DNA from: Frigoribacterium endophyticum | Lineage (GTDB): Bacteria; Actinomycetota; Actinomycetes; Actinomycetales; Microbacteriaceae | Reading direction: 5' to 3' | NCBI RefSeq assembly: GCF_011759585.1 | Contig: NZ_JAAOYV010000001.1 | Span: 186,001-250,000, forward strand | Length of the DNA stretch: 64,000 bases | Part shown: positions 1 through 8,151 of the stretch, piece by piece | Numbering within the stretch: position 1 is the stretch's first letter | Layout of the letters: every line of letters begins with the position of its first letter | Program-made: the position numbers and the translations under genes | Notes under the pieces: model-generated | Seen by the model: only the letters and a program-made list of their open reading frames with translations | The model's database searches: none | What the model was told of the DNA's origin: nothing

Positions 1-1159
1 CCGCGATCGCGAGCTTCTCGCCGGGGCACCGGTGGCCGGCGGCCGGGTCTCCGCCACCGTGCGGGACGAACGTCGTGATCGCCTCGTAGTCGTCGACACC
101 GGCGAAGCGCTCCGGATCGAACTCGGAGGCGCGGTCCCAGGACGCGTCGTCGGTGTCGGTGCCGAGGATGTCGAGCAGCACCCGCCCCCCGGCCGGCAGT
201 CGCTGCCCGTCGAGCTCCACGTCGTCCCGCGCCCAGCCCGGCAGCATCGGCACGAACGGGGCGGTCCTCCGGACTTCCTGCGCGAAGGCGACGGCGAGCG
301 GCCCGCCGGTCAGGGTCCTGCGCTCCGCGCCCTCCGCGGCGATCCGCCCCCGCCACTCGGGGCGGTCGTGCAGTTCCCCCGCCGCGAAGGCGACGAAGCG
401 GGCCACGGCGATCATCGGGCGGATGCTGTTCTGCAGCTCGATCCCCGCCAGCTTCGCGGGCAGCAGCGCACCCTCTGGGTCCCGGTGCCAGGCCCACTCG
501 TGCAGAGCCGTCCCCGCGTCGGGCTCGAGAGCGCCGGCTCGGACAGCCTCCACGAGGCGGCGAGCGTGACGGTCCGACCACGCGCGGTTCACAGCCGCGA
601 GCAGGTACTCGGGGGAGTACGGCACGCCGAAGCCGTCGACGATCTGTGCGAGGCGCGCGGACCATCGGGTCCGTGCCGCCGCCGTCCCGGGCAGGCCCGC
701 CCACGCCATGCTCGCTCGCCCGAACGCTCCGACGGCCGCGTCGTAGGCGGAGCGTCGACCGCCGGCCAGCCAGCCGTCGACCTCACGGCGCCACTCGCGA
801 TCGAACAGCGGCGTCAGCCGCGCGACCTGCTCGTCGTCGTAGGCGACGTCGAGGAAGGTCGCCTTCCGGTGCCGGTGCTCCGCCTCGTCGAGGCTGTGGA
901 CCGACCCCCGGCCGAACAGCGTCTGCTGGACGACCGCGGGCATGGCTCCGTGCCGTGCGATCCGCTGCTCGTCGTAGAACAGCTCGACGGCCTCGGCGCC
1001 GCGCACGAGCAACGCTGGCCGCCCGAGGAGCCGGAGAGGCACGGCACGCGCACCCGAGCGGGTGCGGCCCCACAGTCGGGCACCGAAGCCGTAGCCCCGG
1101 GTGAGCACGGAGAGGGAGTCGTCACGCAGCGGATTCGTCGTGGCAGTCGAGTCGGACAT
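1..1159 (-). CDS. CYP152-family fatty-acid peroxygenase (P450), C-terminus cut by window edge
   Basis: The 386 visible residues read as a CYP152 cytochrome P450, the H2O2-dependent class that hydroxylates or decarboxylates fatty acids without a redox partner. The heme loop HGGGDPAAGHRCPGE has the axial Cys at 378. Arg247-Pro248 (in NSIRPMIA) is the class-specific pair that holds the substrate carboxylate. His88 (GSVHSLDE) falls where the alkene-forming enzyme OleT has His85. About 35 C-terminal residues are missing. ATG 1159 is the first start after an in-frame TGA, and that TGA is the stop of the upstream aminopeptidase gene: the two share a reading frame with nine codons between them, so co-transcription is likely. 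The family is firm; hydroxylation versus decarboxylation is not decided by sequence. Confidence 0.9.
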   Translation of the reverse strand, partial: MSDSTATTNPLRDDSLSVLTRGYGFGARLWGRTRSGARAVPLRLLGRPALLVRGAEAVELFYDEQRIARHGAMPAVVQQTLFGRGSVHSLDEAEHRHRKATFLDVAYDDEQVARLTPLFDREWRREVDGWLAGGRRSAYDAAVGAFGRASMAWAGLPGTAAARTRWSARLAQIVDGFGVPYSPEYLLAAVNRAWSDRHARRLVEAVRAGALEPDAGTALHEWAWHRDPEGALLPAKLAGIELQNSIRPMIAVARFVAFAAGELHDRPEWRGRIAAEGAERRTLTGGPLAVAFAQEVRRTAPFVPMLPGWARDDVELDGQRLPAGGRVLLDILGTDTDDASWDRASEFDPERFAGVDDYEAITTFVPHGGGDPAAGHRCPGEKLAIA

Positions 1160-1186
1160 GCGGCCATCGTGCCCCCACTCGTGGAT

Positions 1187-1963
1187 TCAGGACCGGCGAG
1201 GCGGCAGCGTGAGGATCTCGGCGCCGTCGTCGGTGACGAGCACCGTGTGCTCGCTGTGCGCCGTGGCGCACCCCGTGGCGCTGCGCAGCGTCCAGCCGTC
1301 GGGGTCGGTGACGAGCTGGTCGGTGTCTAACATCACCCACGGTTCGAGGGCGAGCAGCAGGCCTGGTCGGAGGCGGTAGCCGCGACCGGGGCGGCCGTCG
1401 TTGGCGACGTGCGGATCCTGGTGCATCGTCGATCCGATGCCGTGCCCGCCGAACTCGAGGTTGACGGCGTAGCCGGCGTCGGTCAGGACGGTGCCGATCG
1501 CGTGGGAGAGGTCGCCCACCCGGGCACCGGGGCGGACGGCCGCGATGCCGGCGGCGAGTGCCCGCTCGGTCGCCTCGATCAGCGCGGTGGCCTCGGGTGC
1601 GGCCTGGCCGACGACGAAGCTCACCGCGGAGTCGGCGGCGACGCCGTCGAGGGAGACCGCGAGGTCGAGGGTCACCAGGTCGCCGTCGACGAGCCGCTGC
1701 GCCCGGGGCTTGCCGTGCAGCACCGCGTCGCCGACGGAGGTGCAGAGGTGGTGCCCGAACGGGCCGCTGCCGAACGAGGGGGCGTAGTCGACGTAGCAGG
1801 AGTCGGCGCCGGCTCGGTCGATGAGCTCGCGAGCCCAGGCGTCGAGCTCGAGGAGGTCGGTGCCCACCTCGGCCCGGGAGCGGAGGGTGTCGAGGATGCT
1901 GCCGACCAGGGCCCCGCTCCGACGGGCTCGGTCGATCTCGGCCGGGGCGAGGATCTCGATCAC
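1187..1963 (-). CDS. map: Type I methionine aminopeptidase
   Basis: 258 residues, normal for a short type I enzyme, which removes the initiator Met from nascent proteins in the cytosol. All metal ligands are visible: Asp100, Asp111, His174 (in GGHGIG), Glu207 (ALEPW) and Glu238 (SEHT), and the substrate-contacting His83 lies in LHGKP. It starts with ATG 1963 and is followed, in the same frame, by the CYP152 gene. It faces an XRE regulator gene across 111 bp. Actinobacteria often carry several map copies. Position beside a regulator rather than with ribosomal genes suggests this is an accessory copy, which is inference. Confidence 0.93.
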   Translation of the reverse strand: MIEILAPAEIDRARRSGALVGSILDTLRSRAEVGTDLLELDAWARELIDRAGADSCYVDYAPSFGSGPFGHHLCTSVGDAVLHGKPRAQRLVDGDLVTLDLAVSLDGVAADSAVSFVVGQAAPEATALIEATERALAAGIAAVRPGARVGDLSHAIGTVLTDAGYAVNLEFGGHGIGSTMHQDPHVANDGRPGRGYRLRPGLLLALEPWVMLDTDQLVTDPDGWTLRSATGCATAHSEHTVLVTDDGAEILTLPPRRS

Positions 1964-2024
1964 GGAGGCTCCCAGGGGTCAGGCCGTCGAGGTGCGAAGG
2001 GCGCACCGTCCACGGCGGTATTGT

Positions 2025-2068
2025 TATCCCGGTAAGACTATCCCGTCCTGCAGCCCGTCGGCTACCAT
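2025..2068 (+). promoter_or_regulatory. Leaderless promoter and TATCCCG direct repeats before the XRE gene
   Basis: TATCCCG occurs at 2025-2031 and 2039-2045, a 14-bp period that places both copies on nearly one helix face. A TACCAT -10 hexamer at 2063-2068 lies 6 nt before ATG 2075, the spacing of a leaderless actinobacterial transcript. The repeats overlap the expected -35 zone and lie between divergent genes, so they may be the operator of the XRE protein controlling itself and map. The operator role is inference. Confidence 0.5.
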
Positions 2069-2074
2069 CGCCCC

Positions 2075-2386
2075 ATGGTCCGTCTCCCGCTCACGCCCGC
2101 TGAGATCGAGCGTGGCCGCCGGCTCGGCGCCGTGCTGCGCTGCACGAGGGGCGAGCGCCCCCTCCTCGAGACCGCCCTGGCCGCGGGGATCTCGCCGGAG
2201 ACCCTCCGCAAGATCGAGTCCGGTCGCGTCGCCACGCCGTCGTTCGCGACGATCGCCTCCGTCGCTCGGATCCTGGGGTTGTCACTCGACGCACTCTGGG
2301 CCGACGTCGAACTGCCGGACGCCGAGGCGCCAGGCAGCTTCCTCGGCAGCGAGACCCCCGGCGGTCACCCGGCCCTCGCCTCCTGA
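2075..2386 (+). CDS. XRE-family helix-turn-helix regulator
   Basis: 103 residues with one HTH_XRE domain covering about residues 8-78. The motif AGISPETLRKIESGRVATPS is the recognition-helix region typical of Cro/C1-type proteins. The C-terminus is short and polar with no sensor domain, so it is probably a small dimeric DNA-binding protein acting in the cytosol. It is divergent from map and the P450 gene and probably regulates them from the shared 111-bp region. Start ATG 2075 is supported by the -10 element 6 nt upstream. Confidence 0.85.
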   Translation: MVRLPLTPAEIERGRRLGAVLRCTRGERPLLETALAAGISPETLRKIESGRVATPSFATIASVARILGLSLDALWADVELPDAEAPGSFLGSETPGGHPALAS

Positions 2387-2496
2387 CGTCGTCACGGCGC
2401 TCGGCGACGGAGAGGCTCGACCTCGACGTCACCGAGCTCGTCGTGCGCCCTGCCGTGCAGCGCTGAGCCGCTCGTCGACGCGGCGTCGACCCGCCG

Positions 2497-3426
2497 TCAG
2501 GGGAGGACGACCACCTTGCCCACGATGCGGCCCGTCTCCGCCTCCGCGTGCAGCGCGGGCAGGTCGGCCAGGGGGATGTGCCTGGTCACCTCGACCGTCA
2601 GCTCGCCCGCGTCGACGAGCGCGACGAGCTGCTCGAGGCGGTCGCGGTCAGGTCGCACGAACACCGTCGCGGCCCGGACGCGGCGGGACGCGTCGCCGGG
2701 CGTGGCGATGAAGGCGGTCGTGCTCACGACGACGCCGCCGTCGCGCACCGCGGCGACGTCGGCCTCGAACTGCGCGGGGTCGAGCGGCGCCAGGTTGAGC
2801 AGGACGTCGACCTGGCCCGCGAGAGCACCGAGCACGTCGGTCGCGGTGTGGTCGATGACCTGGTCGGCGCCGGCGGAACGGACGGCGTCGGCGCTGCGGG
2901 GGCTCGCGGTCGCGACGACGTGGGCGCCGAGTCGCTTCGCGAGCTGGATCGCGTACTTGCCGACGACGCCGCCCGCGCCGATGACGAGGAGACGCTGGCC
3001 GGCCCGCAGCTCGCCGTCGTCGATGAGGGCCTGCCACGCCGTCAACGCCACCGACGGCAGGGCCGCCGCGTCGGCCAGCGGGATGCTCGTCGGGGCGGCG
3101 ACGAGGGCGTCGGCCGGGGCGACGACGAACTCCGCCGCGCCTCCGTCCCGTTCCATCGGCAGGAAGCCGACGACCTCGTCGCCGACGGCCAGGCCGTCGA
3201 CGCCGTCGCCGAGCGCCTCGACCGTGCCCGAGACGTCGTAGCCGGGCACGTGCGGGAGCGCCACGGGGATCGGGAGGAAGCCGCCCCGCATGCCCGCGTC
3301 GGCCGCGCTGTAGGCGGACGCCGCGACGCGCACGAGGACCTCCCCCACCGCGGGGGTCGGTCGCTCGACGTCGCCGTACTCGAGGACCTCGGGTCCGCCT
3401 ACCTGGTCGAAACGCACTGCCTTCAT
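2497..3426 (-). CDS. Zinc-independent NADP-dependent oxidoreductase (quinone oxidoreductase-like MDR)
   Basis: 309 residues from ATG 3426, which has a GGAGGA ribosome site 7 nt upstream. The frame is open further 5', but that extension runs through the operators and is not coding-like. The N-terminal GroES-like fold is followed by the Rossmann motif GAGGVVGKYAIQLAKRLGA, which binds NADP(H). The zinc-ligand cysteines of alcohol dehydrogenases are absent, so it is a medium-chain reductase of the QorA/zeta-crystallin type acting on enones or quinones. It is divergent from a MarR regulator across two palindromic sites, the usual layout for an inducible detoxification reductase. The substrate is unknown. 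Confidence 0.88.
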   Translation of the reverse strand: MKAVRFDQVGGPEVLEYGDVERPTPAVGEVLVRVAASAYSAADAGMRGGFLPIPVALPHVPGYDVSGTVEALGDGVDGLAVGDEVVGFLPMERDGGAAEFVVAPADALVAAPTSIPLADAAALPSVALTAWQALIDDGELRAGQRLLVIGAGGVVGKYAIQLAKRLGAHVVATASPRSADAVRSAGADQVIDHTATDVLGALAGQVDVLLNLAPLDPAQFEADVAAVRDGGVVVSTTAFIATPGDASRRVRAATVFVRPDRDRLEQLVALVDAGELTVEVTRHIPLADLPALHAEAETGRIVGKVVVLP

Positions 3427-3445
3427 CGTGTTCTCCTCCGTCGTG

Positions 3446-3463
3446 TGCTTCGAGTTCGAAGCA
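3446..3463. promoter_or_regulatory. Probable MarR operator 1 (perfect 8-2-8 palindrome)
   Basis: TGCTTCGAGTTCGAAGCA is a perfect inverted repeat of 8-bp arms with a 2-bp centre, 20 bp upstream of the reductase start. A second copy lies 36 bp away. Palindromes of this size between a MarR gene and its divergent target are the standard MarR operator layout. Confidence 0.7.
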
Positions 3464-3481
3464 ATTCCCAGAACGTAACAC

Positions 3482-3499
3482 TGCTTCGAAGTGGAAGCA
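3482..3499. promoter_or_regulatory. Probable MarR operator 2 (imperfect copy)
   Basis: TGCTTCGAAGTGGAAGCA repeats operator 1 with one arm mismatch. It ends 18 bp before the marR start codon, so it would overlap that gene's own promoter. Two sites 36 bp centre to centre suggest control of both divergent genes. Confidence 0.65.
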
Positions 3500-3517
3500 A
3501 CCAATAGGCTGGGAGCC

Positions 3518-4012
3518 ATGACCGACTCTCCGACCGTTCTCACGCCGGCGCAGCTCGCCGCCTACTTCGCGTTCACCGAGGTCAGCGCTCTGCTCCGGCC
3601 GTCGGTCGAGGCGCAGCTGCGGGAGGCGGGCGGGCTGAGCTACGTCCAGTTCCAGCTCCTCGCCCGCCTCGGCGACGACCCGGACGGGCGACAGCGCATG
3701 ACCGACCTCGCCGACGGGGTGGTCCACAGCCGGAGCGGACTGACCTACCAGGCGCAGCTGCTCGAGCACCGCGGCCTGGTCGTGCGCTCCCCGTCGCCCG
3801 ACGACGAGCGCAGCACGGTCGTGACGATCACGGATGCGGGCCGAGACGTGCTCGCCGCTGTCTTCCCGGGGCACATCGAGACCGTTCGTGGCCTCCTCTT
3901 CGCCCCCGTGACGGACGACGACGCCGAGCAGCTCGCCCGCATCCTCGGCCTCGTCACCGCGCACCTGCGTGCGGCCCCGCCGCGTTCGGCGCGGAGGCGC
4001 GCGTCGAGCTGA
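3518..4012 (+). CDS. MarR-family transcriptional regulator
   Basis: 164 residues with a winged helix-turn-helix over about residues 45-125. The wing region reads SPSPDDERSTVVTITDAGR, the MarR signature D-x-R-x(3)-V-x-(I/L)-T-x-x-G. ATG 3518 is chosen over a GTG at 3491 because that upstream start would lie inside the second palindromic operator. It likely represses itself and the divergent oxidoreductase; the inducer is not predictable. An 11-bp-stem hairpin follows about 80 bp after the stop. Confidence 0.9.
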   Translation: MTDSPTVLTPAQLAAYFAFTEVSALLRPSVEAQLREAGGLSYVQFQLLARLGDDPDGRQRMTDLADGVVHSRSGLTYQAQLLEHRGLVVRSPSPDDERSTVVTITDAGRDVLAAVFPGHIETVRGLLFAPVTDDDAEQLARILGLVTAHLRAAPPRSARRRASS

Positions 4013-4090
4013 GCCGCCGGACAGGGGTCACGCGAGCCGCGCGCTCCTCACCCAGGGCGGCCACCGGTCGATCACCAGGGAGACGACGTG

Positions 4091-4143
4091 CGACCGCCCC
4101 GCGTGGTGACCACTGACGTCGTGGTCGCCTCACGGGGCGGTCG
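4091..4143. terminator. Hairpin after marR
   Basis: CGACCGCCCCG and its exact complement CGGGGCGGTCG (11 bp each) bracket a 31-nt loop that contains a smaller TGGTGACCA palindrome. It lies between the marR stop at 4012 and the end of a minus-strand remnant at 4161, where a bidirectional terminator would serve both. There is no U-tract, as is common in actinobacteria. Confidence 0.6.
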
Positions 4144-4160
4144 GGTGTGCTGATCCGGTG

Positions 4161-4409
4161 CTACTCGGCGGAGGGGACCGCCAGGGTGCGGCGGTGACGG
4201 GCGGCGACCAGCAGGCCGCCTCCGACGAGGAGCAGGAGAGCGACAGTGACCGCGACCCCGGACGAGGTGACCGTCGAGGAGGCCACGACGACCGGGATCA
4301 CGGTCGCCGCGACGGGCTTCAGCCCCGGCGAAGAGGTGCGGACGGTCGTCACGGACTCCGACGGAGCCGCCGTCGAGCTCGCCGATCTTGAGGAGACGAG
4401 TTCTGTCAC
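4161..4409 (-). pseudogene. Decayed surface-protein fragment, possibly with an internal inversion
   Basis: The minus frame ends in a classic anchor tail: a hydrophobic segment (VALLLLVGGGLLVAARHRR) and stop at 4161. Its first 50 codons are only Ser/Thr/Ala-rich. On the opposite strand, about 4246-4400 encodes EATTTGITVAATGFSPGEEV, which strongly resembles the Ig-like GFxPGE repeats of microbacterial wall proteins. That plus frame has no start region upstream and runs into the next gene's antisense. The simplest reading is the remnant of a minus-strand wall protein in which about 150 bp was inverted. A small intact membrane protein of 82 residues cannot be excluded. Confidence 0.35.
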
Positions 4410-4422
4410 CCGATCGCCGCAC

Positions 4423-4968
4423 CTACCGGCGGCTCGTCAGCTCCACCCGGTCGTGCGTCTCGACGGCGAAGTGCTGCCCCGGGTAGCGGAGGCCGGCGAA
4501 GTACATGTTCGTGTGGGCGACGATCTGCTCGCCGGTGATGACGACGCCGTCGTGCTCCGCGTCGGTGGTCGTGTGGGCGTCCGAGACGAGGGTCACGTCG
4601 AAGCCCCGCACGGCCGCCGCCTGCGTCGTCGTGCGGACGCAGTAGTCGGTCTGGGCACCGGCGACGACGAGGTGCTCCGCGCCCAGGCGCTCGAGCACCT
4701 CGGCGAGGTCGGTGCCGACGAACGAGTCGCGGCGGTCCTTCCGGACGAGCGGCTCGTCGTCAGCCCGGGCGAGCGGCGGAGCCAGCTGCCAGTCGTCCGT
4801 GCCCTCGGGGAACTCGTCGTGGTCCTGCACCCAGACCACGGGCACGCCCTCCGCCCTCGCCCGGTCGACGAGACGGGCTGTCCGCTCGAGGACGGCGTCG
4901 GCGTCGACGCACCCGACGACGACGCCGCGCTGGAGGTCGATGACGAGCAGGGCCGTGGCGGAGGTCAT
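4423..4968 (-). CDS. Isochorismatase-family cysteine hydrolase
   Basis: 181 residues, a typical single-domain length. The catalytic triad of the family is visible: Asp11 (VIDLQ), Lys77 (RKDRRDSF) and Cys110 (QTDYCVRTT). Members hydrolyse amides such as nicotinamide, ureidoacrylate or N-carbamoyl compounds in the cytosol; this sequence does not decide among them. ATG 4968 is chosen because the frame upstream is antisense to the next gene's leader. It is transcribed alone, with surface-protein debris downstream. Confidence 0.9.
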   Translation of the reverse strand: MTSATALLVIDLQRGVVVGCVDADAVLERTARLVDRARAEGVPVVWVQDHDEFPEGTDDWQLAPPLARADDEPLVRKDRRDSFVGTDLAEVLERLGAEHLVVAGAQTDYCVRTTTQAAAVRGFDVTLVSDAHTTTDAEHDGVVITGEQIVAHTNMYFAGLRYPGQHFAVETHDRVELTSRR

Positions 4969-5097
4969 GCCGCGAGCATCCCAGCGCGGGGCGGTCCGCC
5001 GCAACGTCACCGCGGGCGGCTCGCCAGGCCGACGGGCCTGCGAGACTGCACGCATGCACCCCGTCGTCGTCACCGACACCCGCTGGGGTCCTCTGGC

Positions 5098-5595
5098 GTG
5101 ACCGACTACGTGCGTCCGGCGTTCGCCGAGACCGTCTTCTCCCCGCGGGCGTCCGACCCCGACCTCGGCGACGACCCGTCGTACGCCGATCCGGAGAGCT
5201 ACCGCCCCGTCGCCACCGTCGCCCAGGCGCTCGTCGAGCACGTCGCCCGCGAGTACGACGTCGTCGTCGACGCGCCGCTGGAGGTCCCCTCGGTGCACGC
5301 ACGGTGGCTGCCCGAGCCCGTGTCGCGCATCGTCCGGATCTCTCCCGTGCACCCCGGGGAGGTCACGGTGTGGATCGTCATCGGCACCGAGCCCGGTGTC
5401 GTCGGCGTGGCCGCCGGCACCGTCAGCTCCTGTCAGGTGGAGTGGTCGCTCTCGCGGTCGCGACACGGTTGGTCGGGCAGGACGCCGACGCGCGGCGTGC
5501 GTCGGGCCGAGCTCCGACGGTGGGCGGACGCGCTCGCCGGGCTGCCCGACGGTCGCTGGGCGGGCTGGACGCCTCGCGGGCACGACGACGGCTGA
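5098..5595 (+). CDS. DUF6226-like protein of unknown function
   Basis: 165 residues starting MTDYVRPAF, with [20 protein letters not shown] near residue 45 and no membrane segment or signal peptide. The opening YVRPxF...VF pattern resembles DUF6226, a family from Microbacteriaceae and relatives; I recall this rather than have searched it. It is probably cytosolic. A 15-codon ORF at 5054-5101 ends in TGA overlapping the GTG start (GTGA), so it could be a translationally coupled leader, or could be chance. Function unknown. Confidence 0.75.
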   Translation: MTDYVRPAFAETVFSPRASDPDLGDDPSYADPESYRPVATVAQALVEHVAREYDVVVDAPLEVPSVHARWLPEPVSRIVRISPVHPGEVTVWIVIGTEPGVVGVAAGTVSSCQVEWSLSRSRHGWSGRTPTRGVRRAELRRWADALAGLPDGRWAGWTPRGHDDG

Positions 5596-5733
5596 CCGAG
5601 ACCGCTTCGGGTCGCACCCGGCCGACCCGGCTTCCCCGTGCGGCTCCGCGCGAAGTGGGGCCGTCACGGAGCTCCGCCGTGCCCTATCTTCGTCACGGCC
5701 CACCTCGGGCCCAGCTCCCGACGAAGGACGACC

Positions 5734-7146
5734 GTGACCGGCCCTGCCCCCGCCCCCGACGCCGCTCCCGCTCCCGCCCCGGCTCCGTCAGCCGACGCGC
5801 TGACCGGCACCGCGCCTCCGCCCGTCCGTGGCCTGCGCCGGTTCGGCCGGCCGCCGCGCGTGATGGGCGTCGACGTCGCCCGCGGCGTCGCCGTGATCGG
5901 CATGATCGGGGCCCACGTCGGGGTCACCGAGGCGTTCCGCTGGGGCGACGTCAGCACCTGGACCGACCTCGTCCACGGCCGCTCCTCGCTCCTCTTCGCC
6001 CTCGTCGCGGGCATCTCGATCGCGCTGCTCACGGGCGGTCGCACCCTCCCGGCCCGGGAGCGCCTGCCGCGGCTGCGCCTCCTCCTCGTGGGCCGCGGCG
6101 CCGTTGTCTTCGCCCTCGGCGTCGCGCTCGAGCTGCTGGGCACCGGCATCGCGGTCATCCTCACCCTCTACGGCGTCCTGTTCGTCGCCGTCGTCCCGTT
6201 CCTCCGCTGGCGGCGTCGCCACCTCCTGGTCACCGCCGCGCTGCTCGCCCTCGTGGGGCCGTTCGCCCTGACCGTGCTCGGGTACGTGGCCGTCGACGCC
6301 TACGGGCCCGGGATCGACCTCGTGCTCTTCGGCAGCTACCCGGTCACCGTCTGGCTCGCCCTGCTGCTGACCGGCCTCGCGATCGGGCGCAGCCACCTGC
6401 TCTCGCGCCGCACGGCCGTGCGCCTGCTCGTCGTCGGCGTCGCCCTCTGCGCGGTCGGCTACGGCGTCGCGGGGCTGACCGGGAGGTCCGCCGCGTCGTC
6501 GTCCGGCTCCAGCTCGTCGTCGTCGTACGAGGAGGGCGTCACCGTGCCGGGCGGCGACCTCGACCTCACCGACTGGACCTGCTGGTCGTCGCCCGACTAC
6601 GTCGACTGCTACCCCGACAGCGCCGACGTCTCCGGCAGCAGCGAGTCGACCGTGTCGTTCACGCCGACCGACGCCGGCACGGGCGCCGTCGAGCAGCTCG
6701 GCGTGCTGGCGGAGATCCTGCACGACAGCGGTGTCGTCGACGCCGTCGTCGACGCGTCGCCGCACTCCGGCGGGTCGGCCGAGATCGTGGGCAGCGGCGG
6801 CTTCGCCATGGCGATCGTGGGAGGCGCGCTGCTGCTGAGCAGGCCGCTGCGGTGGGTCCTGCTGCCGGTCGCCGCGCTCGGCTCGATGCCGCTGAGCGCC
6901 TACGCGGCGCACGTCGTCGTGATCGCGGTGACGCTGGGAGCGGCCGGCACCGCGCCGGACGACACGCTCTGGGTCGTCCTCTCCCTGTCGCTCCTCGTGG
7001 CCAGCACGCTGTGGGTGCAGGTCGTCGGGCGAGGCCCGCTCGAACGGCTGGCGGCCGCCGGCGCCCGGGCCATGGCGGGCGACCCCCGCCGACCTACTCC
7101 GCGGGCGGAGCCGCCTCGAGAGGCGCCTCGACCAGACGCGCCGTGA
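5734..7146 (+). CDS. DUF418/HGSNAT-type multi-pass membrane protein
   Basis: 470 residues from GTG 5734, with a GAAGGA site upstream and a TATCTT -10-like element at 5685-5690. A Pro/Ala-rich tail of about 40 residues precedes [20 protein letters not shown], the first helix of the heparan-glucosaminide N-acetyltransferase/DUF1624 fold. About ten transmembrane segments follow, and the end ([16 protein letters not shown]) matches DUF418. Such proteins may transfer acyl groups across the membrane; the substrate is unknown. Unusual is an extracytoplasmic insertion near residues 255-330, a poly-Ser stretch followed by a two-Cys module ([13 protein letters not shown]). Its last 53 bp overlap the 3' end of the convergent Asp23 gene. 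Confidence 0.82.
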   Translation: MTGPAPAPDAAPAPAPAPSADALTGTAPPPVRGLRRFGRPPRVMGVDVARGVAVIGMIGAHVGVTEAFRWGDVSTWTDLVHGRSSLLFALVAGISIALLTGGRTLPARERLPRLRLLLVGRGAVVFALGVALELLGTGIAVILTLYGVLFVAVVPFLRWRRRHLLVTAALLALVGPFALTVLGYVAVDAYGPGIDLVLFGSYPVTVWLALLLTGLAIGRSHLLSRRTAVRLLVVGVALCAVGYGVAGLTGRSAASSSGSSSSSSYEEGVTVPGGDLDLTDWTCWSSPDYVDCYPDSADVSGSSESTVSFTPTDAGTGAVEQLGVLAEILHDSGVVDAVVDASPHSGGSAEIVGSGGFAMAIVGGALLLSRPLRWVLLPVAALGSMPLSAYAAHVVVIAVTLGAAGTAPDDTLWVVLSLSLLVASTLWVQVVGRGPLERLAAAGARAMAGDPRRPTPRAEPPREAPRPDAP

Positions 7147-7486
7147 CGCTGACGACGACCTCGTCGGCGTCGGCGCCGAGCTCCGCCACCGTCTGACGGA
7201 CCACGTCGGCGGCCCGCGCGAGGGTCTGCGGGGTGGGCACCGCCACGTCGGTGGCGACGTGCGCGGCGACGGAGAGCAGGCCGCCGGAGCGGTCGACGTC
7301 GACGAGGCCGGTGGGCTCCGCGAGCTCGAGCCCCTCGGCGACCAGGGTGACGGCCGCCTCGACGACGGGGTGCGCGTCGAAGACGTCGACGACGCCGGGT
7401 GCACCGCGCAGCGCCCGGGTCAGGGCGCGCGACAGGGCCTGGTCGGTCTCGGCCGTCTCGGGGGCGTCCAGCATCTCGTCGGTCAT
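7094..7486 (-). CDS. Asp23/Gls24-family-like small protein
   Basis: 130 residues. The core VDVDRSGGLLSVAAHVATDVAVPTPQTLARAADVVRQTV has the alternating pattern of the C-terminal half of Asp23: a beta strand of type VxVxxHVAxD, then a helix of type xxLAxxVRxxV. The usual N-terminal GVVxxIAGxAAxxVPGV is replaced by LSRALTRALRGAPGVVDVF, so it is divergent. ATG 7486 overlaps the upstream stop (ATGA). It is third in an operon with the ECF sigma factor and is probably an envelope-stress component. Its stop lies 53 bp inside the convergent membrane-protein gene. Confidence 0.75.
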   Translation of the reverse strand: MTDEMLDAPETAETDQALSRALTRALRGAPGVVDVFDAHPVVEAAVTLVAEGLELAEPTGLVDVDRSGGLLSVAAHVATDVAVPTPQTLARAADVVRQTVAELGADADEVVVSVTARLVEAPLEAAPPAE

Positions 7487-8151
7487 CTCCGCGCCTCCTC
7501 GGTGCCTGTGTCGGTGGGGCCGCCGTCGGGGCCCCCGCCGGAGCCGGTGCCCGTGCCGCGGTCGCCCGGCAGCCACACGTCGTCGACCGTCACGTCGACC
7601 GCGGTCACGGCGAGCTCGGTGTGCAGCCCGAGCGTCGCGGCCACGCGGTCGCGCAGCTGGTCGGCCACGGCGTTGAGGTCGAGCCCGTAGCGCACCGCCG
7701 CGGTCACGCGCACCACGACGGGCGCTCCCGCCGTGTCGACGTCGCCGTCGAACGAGGTCGAGCTGAGCAGGACCCCGTCGAGGTCGTCGCCCGCGCGGCG
7801 CACGAGCCCGCGCGCCGCGGCCTCGGTGACGCTGAGCTTCGTCGCCGGGTCGGGGTGCCCGACCGGGATGTCGCGGCCGCCCACGACCTCGTGGCGGATC
7901 GTCTCGAGCAGGCCGGTGATCCAGGTGTCGTCGCGGTCGGGCTCACGCTCGGCCTCGCGCTCGAGGGAGGCGTGCGAGAGTCGCGTCACCCGGTCGAGCG
8001 CCTGCAGGTACAGACGGCACTCGGCGGACCCCTCGATGCGCGGGTCGCGCGGCGTCCGGCCTCGGTCGAGGTAGTCGGCGAGCTCGTCGACGGGCACGCC
8101 GTCCACCAGCTCTGCCGCGTCGAGGGGCGCGGAGTCGTCGATCGGTGTCAT
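7483..8151 (-). CDS. Putative anti-sigma / Asp23-like fusion protein
   Basis: 222 residues. The N-terminal 100 residues (VDELADYLDRGRTPRDPRIE, then a helical segment ending ASLEREAE) resemble the helical N-terminus of zinc-less anti-sigma factors. The C-terminal part (VTEAAARGLVRRAGDDLDGV, then VRVTAAVRYGLDLNAVADQL) has the Asp23/Gls24 pattern. ATG 8151 overlaps the sigma factor stop as ATGA and has GGAGG 7 nt upstream; the in-frame ATG at 8157 is too close to that site. Coupled translation with an ECF sigma gene suggests it binds and restrains that sigma factor. The anti-sigma role is inference. Confidence 0.72.
   Translation of the reverse strand: MTPIDDSAPLDAAELVDGVPVDELADYLDRGRTPRDPRIEGSAECRLYLQALDRVTRLSHASLEREAEREPDRDDTWITGLLETIRHEVVGGRDIPVGHPDPATKLSVTEAAARGLVRRAGDDLDGVLLSSTSFDGDVDTAGAPVVVRVTAAVRYGLDLNAVADQLRDRVAATLGLHTELAVTAVDVTVDDVWLPGDRGTGTGSGGGPDGGPTDTGTEEARR

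Noticed and set aside
32-1330. A 432-codon plus-strand frame opposite the P450 and map genes
   Set aside because: The minus strand carries the complete CYP152 and MetAP motifs; the plus product has none.
2432-2496. Possible short gene or extra signal between the XRE gene and the oxidoreductase stop
   Set aside because: Too short, and neither strand shows a start with ribosome site or a clean hairpin.
5054-5101. 15-codon ORF coupled to the DUF6226-like gene
   Set aside because: The GTGA overlap is suggestive, but no -10 or ribosome site supports it. It is mentioned only in the neighbour's entry.
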